Positions 57,525-64,000 of a DNA stretch of 64,000 bases are shown piece after piece. The stretch spans positions 27,243-91,242 of the forward strand of contig NZ_LIXZ01000012.1 of assembly GCF_001305855.1 (NCBI RefSeq). The letters run 5' to 3'. The notes beneath the pieces are model-generated. The model was not told the origin of the DNA. It searched no databases and saw only the letters and a program-made list of their open reading frames with translations. This DNA comes from Rossellomorea vietnamensis. Lineage in GTDB: Bacteria > Bacillota > Bacilli > Bacillales > Bacillaceae_B. The translations under genes and the position numbers were made by a program. How positions within the stretch are numbered: the stretch's first letter is position 1; the number at the start of each line of letters is the position of its first letter.

Positions 57525-58313
57525 ATGCTGAATGAAGTGATTGAAATTGCGATTGGAGCAGGAAAAAAAGTATTGGAAGTATACGACGATGCCTATACGA
57601 TCCATGATAAAGCGGATCGTTCCCCCCTCACCATTGCAGATCAGTTGTCACACACACATATACTAAACGAATTAAGCAAACTCTTCCCGACCTTTCCTAT
57701 ACTCAGTGAAGAAGGAGCCAGTATCCCTTTCAAGGAAAGAAAGAACTGGTCATCTTTTTGGCTCGTGGATCCTCTGGACGGGACGAAAGAATTCATTAAG
57801 AAAAATGGCGAATTTACGGTCAATATTGCCCTTATCCAAGGAAACCGGCCAGTATTGGGGATCATTTATGCACCTGTAACAGATACTCTTTATTACGCCG
57901 AAAAGAATAAAGGAGCATATAAACTCATGACTGCCAGTTCTTTGGAGAAAAGAAAGCAGGTAAAGATCAATACCGCATCATCTGGTGTAAAGAAAATCGT
58001 GATCTCTAGATCTCACTTGTCGGACGCGACTCAGGAATACATCGAAGACCTTCAACGGCAAGAAGGAAAACTTGAATTCACTTCGATTGGAAGTTCATTG
58101 AAGTTTTGTTTGATTGCAGAAGGGGAAGCGCATTATTATCCTCGTATGGCCCCTACAATGGAATGGGATACAGCTGCAGGACAGATCATTGTTGAAGAAG
58201 CTGGAGGGCTAGTAATCAATTATGATACTGGTACTCCACTTTTTTACAATAAAAAAGATCTTAAAAATCCATCATTCTTGTGTGGGATAAATAAAGTGAT
58301 CGGATATAACTAA
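57525..58313 (+). CDS. cysQ: 3'(2'),5'-bisphosphate nucleotidase
   Basis: A 262-residue inositol-monophosphatase-fold enzyme that removes the 3'-phosphate of PAP, the by-product of PAPS use. Metal-binding motifs are ILSEEGA (about 63-69), WLVDPLDGTKEFI (about 83-95) and EWDTAAGQIIVEEAGG (about 207-222). It closes the sat-permease-cysC-cysQ unit, 34 bp after cysC. AGGAG precedes the ATG. Confidence 0.92.
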   Translation: MLNEVIEIAIGAGKKVLEVYDDAYTIHDKADRSPLTIADQLSHTHILNELSKLFPTFPILSEEGASIPFKERKNWSSFWLVDPLDGTKEFIKKNGEFTVNIALIQGNRPVLGIIYAPVTDTLYYAEKNKGAYKLMTASSLEKRKQVKINTASSGVKKIVISRSHLSDATQEYIEDLQRQEGKLEFTSIGSSLKFCLIAEGEAHYYPRMAPTMEWDTAAGQIIVEEAGGLVINYDTGTPLFYNKKDLKNPSFLCGINKVIGYN

Positions 58314-58365
58314 TTCCATTCACTCTAAAGATTCACAATATATTTTGTTAGATCACGTGTTTATA

Positions 58366-58396
58366 CCGCTACCCGCTTTCCCTCAGGAGTCTTCGT
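58366..58396 (-). repeat. Fragment of a Bacillaceae intergenic repeat
   Basis: On the minus strand AAGACTCCTGAGGGAAAGCG resembles the common Bacillus intergenic repeat that begins AGACTCCTGCGGGA. A longer degenerate copy lies at 59668-59825. Confidence 0.45.
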
Positions 58397-58453
58397 CTTG
58401 TATTACAATCAATAGCGAGAATCTGCTATATACATGTATGCTATAGTACTAAC

Positions 58454-58510
58454 AAAGAAAAATCCGAACAAGTCAAATTTTCGATAAATCACTTGTTCGG
58501 ATTTTTCTTT
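58454..58510 (+). terminator. cysQ terminator
   Basis: Perfect 20-bp stem (58454-58473 with 58491-58510; core ATCCGAACAAGT) and 17-nt loop with T-run. Confidence 0.88.
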
Positions 58511-58593
58511 AGTTGAAACCTTTTTGTCCTATCCTCATCATTGCCTTTACTTAATAGCACATCCATTCTGCTTCCATCGTGCTTTCATTATTC

Positions 58594-58620
58594 ACAGAAA
58601 ATCCCTACTTACATACAATA
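58594..58620 (+). promoter_or_regulatory. Candidate sigma-K promoter of the GT2 gene
   Basis: AC (58594-58595), 16 bp, CATACAATA (58612-58620), an exact AC-N16-CATANNNTA match 33 bp before the start codon. Confidence 0.62.
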
Positions 58621-58653
58621 CCATAGGATTTTTTTGAATAAAGGAGCGAGAAC

Positions 58654-59535
58654 ATGAATAGCAAGCTTCCTAAGGTATCCGTCATTTTTCCGGTACGTAA
58701 TGAAGGGAAAAATGTAAAAATGACATTGGACTCACTGTTTACCGTCAAAAGCAACATCGAAATGGAAGCCATCATTGTGGATGATGCGTCTACTGATCAA
58801 TGCTGCCATTTTCTTTCGAACTACCCCCACAAAGACAAAGTGACTTATATCCGCACCAACGGTATCGGTCCTGCGAATGCCAGAAACCTCGGAGCGGAGA
58901 ATGCACACTCTGACTATCTTGCTTTCTGCGACGCTCACATGACATTTGAACCTTTCTGGATTGATCGCCTGGTCCATCATGTAATTCATGGAAGAAGCAA
59001 TGCTGTTTGCCCGGCCATCGGTTCTTTGACTGACCCCTTAATCAAAGGGTATGGTCAATCCCTTACTCCCTCCCTTAAAATTAAGTGGCACCAGAAACAC
59101 AAATACCTGTTTGAAACAGCCGTACTACCAGGAGCCTGTATCGTTATCTCCAAGAAGGTCTTTCAAGATATAGGCGGGTTTGAAACCGGTTTTTCAACAT
59201 GGGGACATGAAGATGTGGAATTATCTCTTAAGCTATGGCTATTCGGCTACCAATGTCACTGCGAACCCAATGTCACCGTCCTGCATTTATTTAGAACAAG
59301 TCATCCATATAGCGTGAACTATGAAGGAATCTACTATAATATGTTGAGGATGGCGTATCTTCATTTTGATGACAAAAGAATCAAAAAAGCCAAAACACTC
59401 GTTATCCATGGTTCCGCAGCTAAGATTGAAAAGAGGGTAATCCAAGACGGTGTCCTTAACAAGCGAGGGCAATATTTAAGAAGAAGAAAAATGGATATCG
59501 AAGAGTTATTTAAAAAGTTCCATATCTATTTTTAA
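58654..59535 (+). CDS. GT2 glycosyltransferase with polypeptide-GalNAc-transferase-like motifs
   Basis: A 293-residue GT-A enzyme. The nucleotide-binding start is VSVIFPVRNEGKN (8-20) with VDDASTD (42-48). The metal motif is DAH (93-95) instead of the usual DXD, and the later block WGHEDVELSLKLWLFG (183-198) is close to the W-G-x-E-[DN]-x-E-[LF]-S-x-[KR]-x-W block of polypeptide GalNAc-transferases. The C-terminus (225-293) is basic. The sigma-K-like promoter suggests that it decorates a coat, crust or exosporium component late in sporulation. AAGGAG precedes the ATG. Monocistronic. Confidence 0.85.
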   Translation: MNSKLPKVSVIFPVRNEGKNVKMTLDSLFTVKSNIEMEAIIVDDASTDQCCHFLSNYPHKDKVTYIRTNGIGPANARNLGAENAHSDYLAFCDAHMTFEPFWIDRLVHHVIHGRSNAVCPAIGSLTDPLIKGYGQSLTPSLKIKWHQKHKYLFETAVLPGACIVISKKVFQDIGGFETGFSTWGHEDVELSLKLWLFGYQCHCEPNVTVLHLFRTSHPYSVNYEGIYYNMLRMAYLHFDDKRIKKAKTLVIHGSAAKIEKRVIQDGVLNKRGQYLRRRKMDIEELFKKFHIYF

Positions 59536-59572
59536 CCTGAAGGAGACCGGGACAAAATGGTTGAAGCCTAAC

Positions 59573-59629
59573 AAAAATCCGAACGACCTTCGAACTTCCT
59601 ACGTGAAATTCGAGATCGTTCGGATTTTT
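59573..59629 (+). terminator. Terminator after the GT2 gene
   Basis: Outer stem AAAAATCCGAACGA with TCGTTCGGATTTTT and an inner TCGAA/TTCGA stem. The outer arms share 12 bp with the terminator upstream of the gene. Confidence 0.82.
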
Positions 59630-59667
59630 CAATTGTCCTTTATAAAGGTTTGTTTTAGGTGATTTGA

Positions 59668-59825
59668 AGTGCAGCACAAAGACTCCTCCGAGAAAAGCGA
59701 GATCCCTGGAGAAGCGTCATCGACGAGGATGCTCACTTAAAAGCCACGGGCGAAGAAACCGGTCATCAGTGTAAACCGTGAAAAAAGTTAAAGGTTTCCA
59801 CTGATGTCTCAGCGTCTTGAACGTA
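59668..59825. repeat. Degenerate Bacillaceae intergenic repeat
   Basis: Contains recognisable pieces of a widespread Bacillus intergenic element: AAGACTCCTCCGAGAAAAGC, then GCGTCATCGACGAGGATGCT, then an AGCCACGGGCGAAG segment. The 3' part is degraded. No frame or terminator explains it. Confidence 0.5.
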
Positions 59826-60704
59826 TCACGTCTGATAATATTCAATTATATCTTTTAAACTTTGATCTATTGGGATTCTCTTTCTCCAACCAAGCTTTTC
59901 TATTGAATCGATATTAAAAACGATGTCCGGGCTGCGTTGAAAGCGGTCAGTCGTTAACGGGAGATCACTATCAGCAAGGCGTTTCAATTCTTTTGCAACA
60001 TGAAGAAAACGATGATTTTGCCCTGAGGCTACGACATAGGTCTCTTTGCTGTTGCCTTTTTGAAGGATACAATCGTACGCTTTAACTGCATCCCTTACAT
60101 CTAAGAAATCCCTATGGTCGAGTATGTTTTGGAAATGAAAGCCTTCCAAGCCACCTTTACTATATTCTATACATCTTTTTGCAAGAAGGGAGCAAATCCC
60201 ATTGGAATATCCCGGCCCGATCAAATTGGAAGTCTTCACCACCAGGACATTTAGCTCATAAAGAGATGACCAGCTTGTTGATAAAAGAGACTGAATGTAT
60301 TTTGATAAACCATATGGGTGGTGGGGTTCATTAGCGTGACAAGGATCAAATTCAATGACAGAACCTACAATGAGAATCTTTGCATGAGGCGCAGAACTCC
60401 TAGCTCCTTCCAGGAGATTCAACGTCCCAAGTACATTCGTCGTCATGGTGGAAATGGGATCGGCCCATGATTGACCAGTATGATTCTGTGCAGCAAGGTG
60501 TAGAATCAAATCAGGTTTGATTCTATCAAATAACGCTTTCATCCATTCTGCATCCAACAAATCACATAACACGCTTCGCACTTCTTTTACGGGGTGGAGC
60601 TCATTGCGTACGGCTGCAAATACCTCATATCCCCTTTTGAGATAATACTCACATGCATGGATTCCAGTGAAACCTGTTGCCCCTGAAATGAAAACTTTCT
60701 TCAT
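59826..60704 (-). CDS. NAD(P)-dependent sugar epimerase/dehydratase (SDR)
   Basis: A 292-residue extended SDR. It shows the NAD motif GATGFTGIHA (about 8-17) and the HLAAQNHTGQSW block. The catalytic Tyr-x3-Lys is in HPYGLSKYIQ (near 130). The closest style is GDP-mannose 4,6-dehydratase/RMD and UDP-sugar 4-epimerases; the exact sugar is not clear. Its ATG overlaps the stop codon of the RmlD-like gene (ATGA), so it is the last gene of the wecB-type operon and probably acts on the same nucleotide sugar or on a co-incorporated one. Confidence 0.78.
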   Translation of the reverse strand: MKKVFISGATGFTGIHACEYYLKRGYEVFAAVRNELHPVKEVRSVLCDLLDAEWMKALFDRIKPDLILHLAAQNHTGQSWADPISTMTTNVLGTLNLLEGARSSAPHAKILIVGSVIEFDPCHANEPHHPYGLSKYIQSLLSTSWSSLYELNVLVVKTSNLIGPGYSNGICSLLAKRCIEYSKGGLEGFHFQNILDHRDFLDVRDAVKAYDCILQKGNSKETYVVASGQNHRFLHVAKELKRLADSDLPLTTDRFQRSPDIVFNIDSIEKLGWRKRIPIDQSLKDIIEYYQT

Positions 60705-61522
60705 CTCTCCCTCATCCAATCCCGAAGTTCAATAAGCATCTCCTTATAGCTTGGAACCGGGTATTTGAAATCGGTCCTTGTATGAACCAGGGTTTTATCA
60801 TGGACCGGTTCCGACACAGGCTCAATGTCCACTCCCTCATGACTGAACGTTTCTTTAATCAGAAGCAGAAGATCGTATTTGGATATTTTTTGGTCATTAC
60901 TGAGATGATAAAGGCCAGACACTTTATGCGAAATGAGGGATTCGATTGCCTTAGCGAGTTCCAATGTCGTAACTCCATTCCAAAACACATTCTGATAGCC
61001 TTCGATCCTTCCCTTTTGCTGAAGAAACCAGTGAAGAAGACCGATTCCGTTTTTTTTCAATTCCGGTCCGATGATGGATGTCCTGACCGTCAAATGAGGA
61101 TCTGCTTCAACTTCCCCAAGGGATTTTGACTTAGAATAAATATTGGTACCATCTTTAATATCTTGTTCAGTATATTTCCCTTTCTCACCTGAAAACACGC
61201 AATCTGTGCTGATGTGAATCAGTTTCCCATTGAATCCACTTAACATTTCAATCAATGCGTGTGGTAATAGGCTATTGACCTGAATGGACTCCATTACATG
61301 GGTTGCAGCATTTTCATTTAGTAGACCTGTCGCGTTGATGACGATATCAGGTTTTGTTTCAAGCAAAACGATCTTTACTCTTTCTAGATCCCTGACGTCC
61401 AACTGAATACCTTCAAGATCCTGATTCCTTATGGTGTATAACACTTCATGACCACAGCGTCTCATATGGTCAACGATGACATGGCCAGCCATTCCCTGGC
61501 CACCTAGAACGAGAATCTTCAT
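60701..61522 (-). CDS. RmlD-like nucleotide-sugar reductase
   Basis: A 273-residue SDR with GGQGMAGHVIVDHM (7-20), the STDCVFSG motif, and Tyr-x3-Lys in YSKSKSLGE. It resembles dTDP-4-dehydrorhamnose reductase and the reductases used after UDP-GlcNAc 4,6-dehydratase/5-epimerase (WbvR/FnlB/CapF-type step); the C-terminal cupin of CapF is absent. I infer reduction of a UDP-4-keto-6-deoxy-L-HexNAc. It overlaps both neighbours by 4 bp (ATGA), so translation is coupled. Confidence 0.8.
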   Translation of the reverse strand: MKILVLGGQGMAGHVIVDHMRRCGHEVLYTIRNQDLEGIQLDVRDLERVKIVLLETKPDIVINATGLLNENAATHVMESIQVNSLLPHALIEMLSGFNGKLIHISTDCVFSGEKGKYTEQDIKDGTNIYSKSKSLGEVEADPHLTVRTSIIGPELKKNGIGLLHWFLQQKGRIEGYQNVFWNGVTTLELAKAIESLISHKVSGLYHLSNDQKISKYDLLLLIKETFSHEGVDIEPVSEPVHDKTLVHTRTDFKYPVPSYKEMLIELRDWMRER

Positions 61523-62511
61523 TCTAGAAAACCTCCATCTTTCAGCATCGTTTTTATCTGATCATATGATATGATGTTATCACTTGAAGAATAGGTGTCG
61601 AGGTCAACTTTAGGGAAGTCTTCATAATATTCCATGAGACCTTCGATTGGAATAGTCGGAAGGATGACAAAATACTCATTGTCATAAACGATCGTATTAT
61701 GACTTTCAAATTCCGTAAGAAGAAGTTCATGCAATTTCTCTCCAGGACGAATTCCGAGTTCCTCGATATCTACCTCTTTATCAGGTGAATATTGATCGAT
61801 TAATACTCGTGCAAGATCGATGATTTTGCATGTCGGCATTTTCATCACGAAGATCTCCCCCCCATGACTTTCATACGTAGCTTTGAATAACAGTTTAATA
61901 GCATCTTTGATCGTCAGAAAAAATCGGGTCATTTTTTTATCCGTGATTCCGATTTTCGATTTCGTTTTGATTCCATGCTTGAATACGTGAATGACACTTC
62001 CGTTTGTTCCCAGTACGTTCCCACCGCGGACACAGACAAACTTGGTCTTGTCCGTCAACACATTCGCATTAATGATAAGCTTTTCTCCCATCGCTTTCGT
62101 GAAGCCATAGAAATTAGAAGGATTGGCTGCTTTATCCGTAGAAATATTGATCACTTTTGTAACACCGTTTGCGATGGCTGCATCAATTACATTTTGCGTG
62201 CCATATACATTTGTCTTAAGAGCTTCTAGTGGCTGGTATTCACACACAGGAACGTGTTTCAGCGCCGCCAGATGAAAAATAAAGTCAATTCCCTTTGAAG
62301 CTTCAAAAACCGCTTCCTTATCCCTTACATCACCTATAACAAATTTCAATACTGAATCATTCTCGAATTTCCTACTCATTGAAACCTGACTTGATTCATT
62401 CCTTGAAAAAACCCTAATCTCTTTAGGCTTTTTTTCTAGAAGTTGTGAAACTAATTCATGTCCCCATGAACCCGTTCCCCCTGTTATGAGAATTTTTTTA
62501 TTAGTAAACAA
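61519..62511 (-). CDS. UDP-GlcNAc 4,6-dehydratase/5-epimerase (CapE/FnlA type)
   Basis: A 330-residue soluble polysaccharide-biosynthesis SDR. The NAD motif is ITGGTGSWG (9-17). It shows AALKHVPVCEYQPLEALKTNV (in part), ISTDKAANPSNFYGFTKAMGEK with the catalytic Lys in FTK, and CVRGGNVLGTNGSV. It converts UDP-GlcNAc to UDP-2-acetamido-2,6-dideoxy-4-keto-L-hexose. The start is TTG at 62511, six bases after GGAGGGG; the usual reading from 62526 has no ribosome site. It overlaps the end of the 2-epimerase gene by 11 bases. Confidence 0.88.
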   Translation of the reverse strand: MFTNKKILITGGTGSWGHELVSQLLEKKPKEIRVFSRNESSQVSMSRKFENDSVLKFVIGDVRDKEAVFEASKGIDFIFHLAALKHVPVCEYQPLEALKTNVYGTQNVIDAAIANGVTKVINISTDKAANPSNFYGFTKAMGEKLIINANVLTDKTKFVCVRGGNVLGTNGSVIHVFKHGIKTKSKIGITDKKMTRFFLTIKDAIKLLFKATYESHGGEIFVMKMPTCKIIDLARVLIDQYSPDKEVDIEELGIRPGEKLHELLLTEFESHNTIVYDNEYFVILPTIPIEGLMEYYEDFPKVDLDTYSSSDNIISYDQIKTMLKDGGFLE

Positions 62512-63595
62512 TGTTTGCCCCTCCAAATAATATATTTATCACTTTATTGGAAACATTTGTGTCCAGGTATTCTTTGGGACATTCCCATAAAGTTTCACGT
62601 GACAGCACGACATCAACCGCTTTTGCAATCCGGTTATCTATTAATCCTGAAACGATATTACTGCCACAATCTACCGTCTCCGGTCGTTCAGTCGAATTTC
62701 TGACTGTAACGGTCGGAACCTTAAATATACAGCATTCTTCTTGTACAGTTCCGCTATCTGTCAGAACACACAGGGCATTCTTTTCCAGTTTGATAAAATC
62801 GAAAAACCCAAAGGGTTCGTGGAATTCTATTAGGGGGTGGGTTACAAACTTGGTTTGACTCATTAATTTTGATTTGGTACGTGGATGGGTACTGAAAATG
62901 ATTCGCTTCCCATAGTTATCTGCCAACGTATTTAAAGCGTTTATAATCGATTGCAGATTTCCATGTACATCGACATTTTCTGCCCTGTGGATGGTGGCTA
63001 AGAAATAATCTTGTTTTGATAGGTTTAATACGTCCATGATTTGGCTGTGATCGATGTCTTCTTCGTGATTTTTTATGACTTCATAAATGGGATTACCACA
63101 AATGATGATCTTACTTGGATTGACTCCCTCTCTTAACAGATTTGCTTTGCTATAAGGTGTGTAAACTAAATTGACAGAAGAAATCGCATCTATTATTTTT
63201 CTATTTATTTCTTCAGGTACATTCAAGTCAAAGCATCGATTGCCCGCTTCCATATGAACTACAGGAATTCTATGTCTTTCCGCCAAAATGGCACTAAGTC
63301 CACTATTTGTGTCCCCTAAAATTAATACTTTGTCCGGCTTTTCATTCTTTAAAATCGTTTCCAATTCCAAAAATAAATTTGATAACTGGCCGCCCAAAGA
63401 CGCTCCATTATTTTGTATTTCATAATCTGGTTTTCTGATCCCCAATTCCTGAAAAAAGACTCCATTTAGGGAATGTGTGAAGTTCTGACCTGAATGAACC
63501 AATATATGTTTATCGCACAATACATCTAATTTTTTTATTAGCACACTTAATCGGATTAATTCTGGCCTTGTCCCAACCACTGTTAAAATTCTCAC
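62501..63595 (-). CDS. Non-hydrolysing UDP-N-acetylglucosamine 2-epimerase family (WecB/CapG/FnlC type)
   Basis: A 364-residue GT-B-fold epimerase. It shows VVGTRPELIRL at the start, HSGQN, the HMEAGNRCFD block, and the C-terminal LTDSGTVQEE and NSTERPETVDCG that bind the UDP. With the next two genes it completes the usual set for UDP-L-FucNAc or UDP-L-QuiNAc. The start is probably GTG at 63595 (GAGGGG eight bases upstream); a GTG at 63604 abuts that site. It leads the leftward operon of four genes. Confidence 0.88.
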   Translation of the reverse strand: MRILTVVGTRPELIRLSVLIKKLDVLCDKHILVHSGQNFTHSLNGVFFQELGIRKPDYEIQNNGASLGGQLSNLFLELETILKNEKPDKVLILGDTNSGLSAILAERHRIPVVHMEAGNRCFDLNVPEEINRKIIDAISSVNLVYTPYSKANLLREGVNPSKIIICGNPIYEVIKNHEEDIDHSQIMDVLNLSKQDYFLATIHRAENVDVHGNLQSIINALNTLADNYGKRIIFSTHPRTKSKLMSQTKFVTHPLIEFHEPFGFFDFIKLEKNALCVLTDSGTVQEECCIFKVPTVTVRNSTERPETVDCGSNIVSGLIDNRIAKAVDVVLSRETLWECPKEYLDTNVSNKVINILFGGANIVY

Positions 63596-63604
63596 CCTTT
63601 TCAC

Positions 63605-63880
63605 CCCTCTGAACTATTTTTCACTCCATACATTTATATGTAAAGGAAGGAATAGTGTACTAGACTTCTATCTTAGATTCCTTAATTTTCATGGTTTTAT
63701 TGAAATTCGTATCTCATGCCTATATCAAAAGAATGGTTGGGACATATTCTATTAAAGGAGCATTCCTGTTAGAAGGATTTTTGGGGACTTGAACAAAAAA
63801 GAGCCCTCTTGGTATGATACGGGGTGTCAAATCGTGGACCGAGATGACCCCTAACTTAGTTAACCAAGGAGGACTCCAAA
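63605..63880. other. Interval between the sugar operon and the IS110 transposase
   Basis: 276 bp. The left part should hold the operon promoter; ACAC-N14-CATATAAAT on the minus strand is a weak sigma-K-like match. The right part belongs to the non-coding left end of the IS110 element. It carries TTGAAC (63789-63794), 18 bp, TATGAT (63813-63818) and a GGGG...CCCC hairpin at about 63821-63852. The exact end of the element is not visible. Confidence 0.5.
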
Positions 63881-64000
63881 TTGGATTTTAAACAAAATCA
63901 GAAAATAAATCAAGTCACCGAACAAACACTCGTAGTAGGCATTGACATTGCGAAGCGAAAACATTTCGCCTGCTTTGTCGATGACCGTGGGCGGGTGCTC
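63881..64000 (+). mobile_element. IS110 family transposase, first 40 codons (runs off the window)
   Basis: The TTG at 63881 follows AAGGAGG by 8 bases. The protein contains TLVVGIDIAKRKHFACFVDDRGRVL, the first Asp of the DEDD RuvC-like catalytic centre in GIDIAK, which is diagnostic of IS110-type recombinases. Only the N-terminus is in the window. IS110-group elements keep a non-coding RNA gene in the end that precedes the transposase. No terminal inverted repeats are expected. A complete or interrupted state cannot be judged. Confidence 0.88.

Larger units (their letters stand above)
58314..58653. other. Gene-free stretch with repeat fragment, terminator and promoter
   Basis: About 340 bp. 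It holds a fragment of the Bacillaceae intergenic repeat (58366-58396), the cysQ terminator (58454-58510) and a sigma-K-like promoter (58594-58620) for the next gene. Confidence 0.6.

Overview
This window is chromosomal DNA of a spore-forming member of the Bacillaceae (Bacillus or Rossellomorea type). The evidence is the set of sporulation and coat genes (spoVK, cotE, CotY/CotZ-like, SPOCS/CsxC-type proteins), the LexA-YneA-YneB-YnzC SOS block, the GlnR/GlnA pair, and a gene order that matches the reversed B. subtilis order tkt-ynzC-yneB-yneA-lexA ... glnA-glnR-ynbB-hflX-spoVK-hfq-miaA ... mutL-mutS ... cotE-ricA-miaB. The species cannot be fixed from the sequence alone.

Layout. 1-11.5 kb is conserved backbone: the 5' part of tkt, the SOS block with three LexA boxes between divergent yneA and lexA, glnRA with two GlnR boxes over a consensus sigma-A promoter, ynbB, hflX, a TRIC-type channel, spoVK, hfq and miaA. 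11.7-16.9 kb is accessory: a membrane-anchored penicillin acylase-family hydrolase, an FAD-linked oxidase coupled to a half-size MFS protein behind a palindromic operator-like site, and a DUF4385 protein. 16.9-21.5 kb is mutS-mutL. 21.6-40.9 kb separates mutS from cotE, which are adjacent in B. subtilis. It holds a DedA-type protein, two secreted proteins (one VanW), a complete reductive pyrimidine catabolism cluster (amidohydrolase, PreT, PreA, dihydropyrimidinase, NCS1 permease, two small unknown genes, PucR regulator, methylmalonate-semialdehyde dehydrogenase, aminotransferase), a CstA-type transporter, an ankyrin protein and topB. 41-44 kb returns to backbone (cotE, ricA, miaB).

44.3-53.7 kb is a spore-surface island: a CotY/CotZ-like protein, four proteins with SPOCS (DUF3794)/CsxC-like domains, a long coiled-coil protein and an unknown 400-residue protein. 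In its middle is a ParM-like actin gene followed by a small ParR-like partner gene, with repeats upstream that resemble a small centromere or operator. Several genes here have matches to mother-cell sigma-E or sigma-K promoters. I consider this the most unusual part of the window.

53.9-58.3 kb is a PAPS module (sat, SLC13-type permease, cysC, cysQ) without a PAPS reductase in view. 58.6-63.6 kb is polysaccharide biosynthesis: a GT2 enzyme with GalNAc-transferase-like motifs behind a sigma-K-like promoter, and an opposite-strand operon for a UDP-6-deoxy-L-HexNAc sugar (2-epimerase, 4,6-dehydratase, RmlD-like reductase) plus a further SDR epimerase. The window ends inside the first codons of an IS110-family transposase, whose upstream non-coding end may encode a bridge RNA. 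No tRNA, rRNA or CRISPR array was seen.
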